A stretch of DNA of 64,000 nucleotides from Prochilodus magdalenae (taxonomy: Eukaryota > Chordata > Actinopteri > Characiformes > Prochilodontidae): the NCBI GenBank assembly GCA_024036415.1, contig JAMWET010000950.1, forward strand, positions 36,001 to 100,000, given 5' to 3'. The translations under genes and the position numbers were made by a program. The notes beneath the pieces are model-generated. The model did not search any database. It was given only the letters and a program-made list of their open reading frames with translations, and was not told the origin of the DNA. Positions 60,618 through 64,000 of the stretch are shown here, one piece after another (position 1 is the first letter of the stretch; each line of letters begins with the position of its first letter).

Positions 60618-63600
60618 ATGAGCAAGGCGAGGTTGAGCAGGGACAGGCGGGGCGCTCTGTCCGGTTTCACCAGAGTGACACGCAGCTCCATCAGCTCACA
60701 AGACTCTGGCTCAGCTGCGTCTCAGCAAGGAAGACCCTCAGACTCTGGCCTACTTGATGACCTCTGCCTCATGAGGGTCAGTGAGCAGCAAGCTTCATTG
60801 GCACGGTGAGATCCTGCACTGACTCTGATATTTTCTTTTTATATATGCAATGGCTACGAGTATTACCTCGTCAACTTTTCACACCTTCACTGTTATAGCA
60901 TCTTCAAAATGAAAACTAAACTAAGACAAATCAGAACGTTGTCAACTTTCTAATACATGCTTGTTTCTTCATTTGCCCAACTGTGTGTAGGAGAGGAAAG
61001 CTAACAAAAGCAGGCAGTGAAGTCAGTGAGAGTTCATCAAGCGGCACTAAGCATGGCCTCTCTTCCCCCTGTGGGTCTTCAGTGCGAGCCTTAGGCCGAT
61101 CAGCCCCACGGGGGGCTCTAGAGACTGTGGGCCGGCTGATGAAGCTGGGGCGCCTGCGTAATGTGGTCGTGGTGGCTGGGGCTGGAATCAGCACAGCCAG
61201 TGGCATACCTGACTTCAGGTGAGAGTTATGGTTTGGTCAAAGGCCTGAAGCTACTCCATTTAGTATTGTTATAATTGCTCTAGCTTATCCTGATTTATTT
61301 TATTTTTATTTTTACTTTTTTTCTTATAAACTTTTTACTTTTTCTTTTCAGGACACCAGGAACAGGCCTGTATGCCAACCTGGAAAAATACAATGTTCCC
61401 TACCCTGAAGCCGTCTTTAACATCGACTACTTCTCTGATGACCCTCGTCCATTCTTCTCCTTGGCCAAAGAGCTGTACCCTGGCCGACATCGTCCAAATT
61501 ACATCCATTATTTTATCCACATGATGCACCAGAAAGGCCTATTGCTCCGCATGTACACTCAGAACATTGATGGCCTGGAAAAAAGTATGTTTAATAGCAT
61601 GTTTATAGAAATCTGTCTTTTTTTCTATGTCTCTTGATGCATATCTTTACCTGGAAATGCAAAAAAAAAAAAAGTTAAGCTGTGTATAAAGTTTCAGTCG
61701 GGTGATCAAAAGGCATATATTATTTATTTATTTATTTTAGTTGGTCTTCTGTTTAAACATGGATATGCAGTGTAATTAATGCAACAAAGGCTATTTGAGT
61801 AATATGTAATAGTAGTTGGTAGTTGTTTAATATTTACAGCTAATAGTGGCTCCTTATGGAGAATCTTCAGCTTGCTAAATATGCTTGAGTTACAAGTCAT
61901 TGATGTCTGTTACTGTTTTTGTCAGTGTGTGGTATCCCAGATGATAAGCTGGTGGAAGCTCATGGAAGTTTTGCCACAGCCTCCTGTCACCTGTGCTACA
62001 CACCGTTTCCTGCAGAGGAAGCGAAGGTCAAGAGCAACGTGATGAATTACAACCGCTTCTAAAAAGTTTATATGATCATGATGATGACTTCGATGTGTAT
62101 GTGTTATCTGGTTTCTTATTTATTTGTTTTTCTTTTTTCAGATAGCCATAATGAGTGACACCGTACCAACATGTTCATTTTGTTCAGCCACCGTCAAGCC
62201 AAATGTTGTGTTTTTTGGAGAAGATCTGCCGGAAAAATATTTTCTGCATGCCCAGGATTTCCCCAGAGCGGACCTGCTCATGATTATGGGCACATCTTTA
62301 CAGGTCAGCATGCTGAATAATCTAATTGGCCTCTTTTATCTTTTGATCTGCCTGGATCAGAGCTGCAGTACAAAAAATATTTTTATTGTTATGGGGTTTG
62401 AGTTTGTACAAATGTATCTTTAAGAGCTGAAATGACTAAATGGATCACCATGCACAAAGCCAGAAGAAGTCATTATGATAGCCCGCTGAAACCATTAGAA
62501 GCCTAACAAGGGCTTCTGGGCGCTGGGATTGAACCCTGCTTGCTACAATTAGACTAAATGGCCAATTATAAACAAATATGTGCACAGCTCAAAAACCACT
62601 CAGTATGGTAAAACTACTCCCAAAGTAATCCTGAACTAATCCTTTTACTACACGTAAAAATGTAAAAAAAAATAAAATAAAAAAAAAAATACAAAAGATT
62701 CTCCCACACAGCGTTGTTTTAATTGTACAATACAGCAGTAATGGCTACTGTCACAACAAACATATTAAATGATGCAACATAAATAAATACCTTCAGTAAC
62801 AGAATTATTAATAAAATGCTGTAATAATAAGCACTTTAAAATTGTTTGATCATTCAGTCTTTGTAAAATATAGGAATAAGCAGAAAAAACATTAAAATTG
62901 TCCACATTATTTTTAAGCAATCAAAACTAGAAACATTAGTGTACATGTAGTGTCACTGATATGTAATGTTTCTAGTTTTGATTGCCGGGATTGTTTCTGA
63001 ATAGATGATTTTTATCTTAAAATTGAAAATGCACTTCCTGGTTTATTTTTCTTTAAATAATTTGAGTTTTAATTTTATTTACAAGAGAGTATCTGGCTGA
63101 CTCTGTGTGGTCCTGCTCTATGCCACACTTCCACAACATGGCACTGCATTATTGCATACTGGATTGTTTCTCATGATCTTGCACTTTTGCATATACAGTA
63201 CTTGATTTTCTGCATGTATTCTTACATCTATTTTATTCCAACTGAGTCATGTTTTGTATTTCTCTTCTGCTAAATTCATATGCACTCAAGTCATACCGGT
63301 ACATACCTGCGAAACAAAACCAATTCTGACAGCTGCTCTGCTGTTTTTCTCCATCAGATTGAACCATTTGCCAGCTTGGTGAACACGGTGAAGTCTAACG
63401 TGCTCCGGTTGCTGCTGAACAGGCACGCAGTGGGGCCATTTGAGCGCAAGCCGCTGAGGAGAGGAGACTACATGGAGCTGGGAGACCTGGTGAACTCAGT
63501 CAGAAGGCTGGCAGATATCCTGGGCTGGCACACTGAAATTCAGGACCTGATGAACAGCAATGAGAATGGGGTGTGGTGTTTTGTGTCATTTACTCTAAAA

Positions 63601-63808
63601 CATGTTGAGTAAGAGGCTTAAACAACAAACACTGATTTTTACTTTAAATTTCCAGACGCTCCCCATGCCATTAGGAACTTCGCCGTCAAGCAGTGCAGTT
63701 ACAGTTCCCTTGTGCAGCAGTGGTGAAGAAAGTGACTCCTCAGAGACAGACAGCAAGAGCACAGAGTCATCAGTACAAAGTAACCACAGACCTCTACAAG
63801 CTTTTTGA
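60618..63808 (+). CDS. sirt3.2: SIRT3-type NAD-dependent protein deacylase, probably the SIRT3.2 lineage
   Basis: Seven coding exons join in phase to 425 residues: 60618-60805, 60991-61218, 61352-61584, 61926-62026, 62142-62303, 63358-63570 and 63656-63808. Sirtuins remove acyl groups from lysine using NAD+. Visible motifs are GAGIS at 126-130 and GIPDFR at 134-139 (NAD binding), TQNID at 208-212, and HG with catalytic His229. Zinc cysteines are C237/C240 and C261/C264, and GTSLQ is at 300-304. The core resembles SIRT3 ([30 protein letters not shown]) and lacks the longer C-terminal loop of SIRT2. The start is the first ATG after the acceptor TGTTGCAG at 60615. Residues 1-30 are Arg/Ser-rich and could be a mitochondrial targeting signal. 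The tail from about 376 is Ser/Glu-rich and is not in human SIRT3. The symbol rests on location beside tmem263 and is an inference. Plain sirt3 is the alternative. Confidence 0.93.
62304..63357 (+). other. second-last intron of the sirtuin gene
   Basis: AT-rich intron with A-rich runs at 62665-62690 and the perfect inverted repeat at 62917-62985. No coding sequence was recognised. Confidence 0.6.
62917..62985 (+). other. 69-nt hairpin with a perfect 22-bp stem
   Basis: The 22 bases at 62917-62938, starting GCAATCAAAACTAG, are the exact reverse complement of 62964-62985, ending CTAGTTTTGATTGC. A 25-base loop lies between. The hairpin is intronic in the sirtuin gene and on its sense strand. 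Size and geometry fit a small-RNA precursor, but a perfect uninterrupted stem is also typical of a tiny MITE or a recent inverted duplication. No known microRNA is recognised. Confidence 0.9.
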
Positions 63809-64000
63809 AAAATACACAAGAAATACACAAGCTGATGTGATTCTGAACACTTTTTAACGGTTTATATGTAATATGGGGTGGGGGGGGGTGGGGGGGGGTT
63901 GTGTGTGTTTGTTTGTTTGTTTTTTATGATACATTACATAGCACTTCCTATTCTAGGGTAATATTAAAATATTATTTACTAATGGACAACAACAAATACA
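63809..64000 (+). other. start of the sirtuin 3' untranslated region
   Basis: It follows the TGA at 63806-63808. A G-rich tract at about 63873-63899 (two runs of about nine G residues) is followed by a GTTT repeat. A variant poly(A) signal ATTAAA is at 63963-63968. The 3' UTR may continue beyond the window. Confidence 0.45.

Overview
The window looks like ordinary nuclear DNA of a teleost fish. Three spliced vertebrate genes with GT/AG introns sit among long AT-rich noncoding tracts, microsatellites and fish-type dispersed repeats. The repeats include Tc1-like elements, palindromic MITEs, LINE 3' ends and solo-LTR-like elements. Several of the MITE-type repeats are ones I associate with otophysan fishes (characins, catfishes, electric fishes), but the species cannot be named from sequence alone. 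No operons, CRISPR array, tRNA, rRNA or bacterial-type system was seen.

Layout. (1) 1-12.2 kb: a carbohydrate 6-O-sulfotransferase gene of the CHST1 group on the + strand. It has a possible promoter and noncoding first exon near 2.07-2.29 kb, coding exons at 8196-8334 and 10526-11652, and a polyadenylation signal at 12216. Its introns hold two degenerate Tc1-like copies, a long TA microsatellite, a 69-nt hairpin just before a splice acceptor, a solo-LTR-like element with a perfect 5-bp target duplication, and a MITE fragment. (2) 12.2-45.4 kb: a gene desert of about 33 kb between convergent genes. It is rich in repeats, with a 1.27-kb 22-bp minisatellite, a second solo-LTR-like element, and LINE 3' fragments of the L2/CR1 and L1/Tx1 types. 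Some unique stretches could be conserved regulatory elements. (3) 45.4-49.1 kb: tmem263 on the - strand, with two coding exons and a probable noncoding first exon in a CpG-rich start region. (4) 49.1-53.4 kb: a repeat cluster. (5) 53.4-64 kb: a SIRT3-type sirtuin on the + strand. It has a CpG-rich probable promoter near 53.4-53.7 kb and seven coding exons (60618-63808) that join in frame to 425 codons. A perfect 22-bp inverted repeat lies in its second-last intron.

The main biological point is the gene company. In human, TMEM263 lies near RIC8B and CRY1 on chromosome 12, while SIRT3 is beside RIC8A and CHST1 is near CRY2, both on chromosome 11. A SIRT3-type gene and a CHST1-type gene beside tmem263 therefore fit the whole-genome-duplication sisters of SIRT3 and CHST1. 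Those are the lineages named SIRT3.2 and CHST16 in the literature, both reported lost from amniotes. These assignments are inferences from synteny and sequence likeness and need trees. The three genes share no pathway: the products are a Golgi sulfotransferase, a small membrane protein and an NAD-dependent deacylase.
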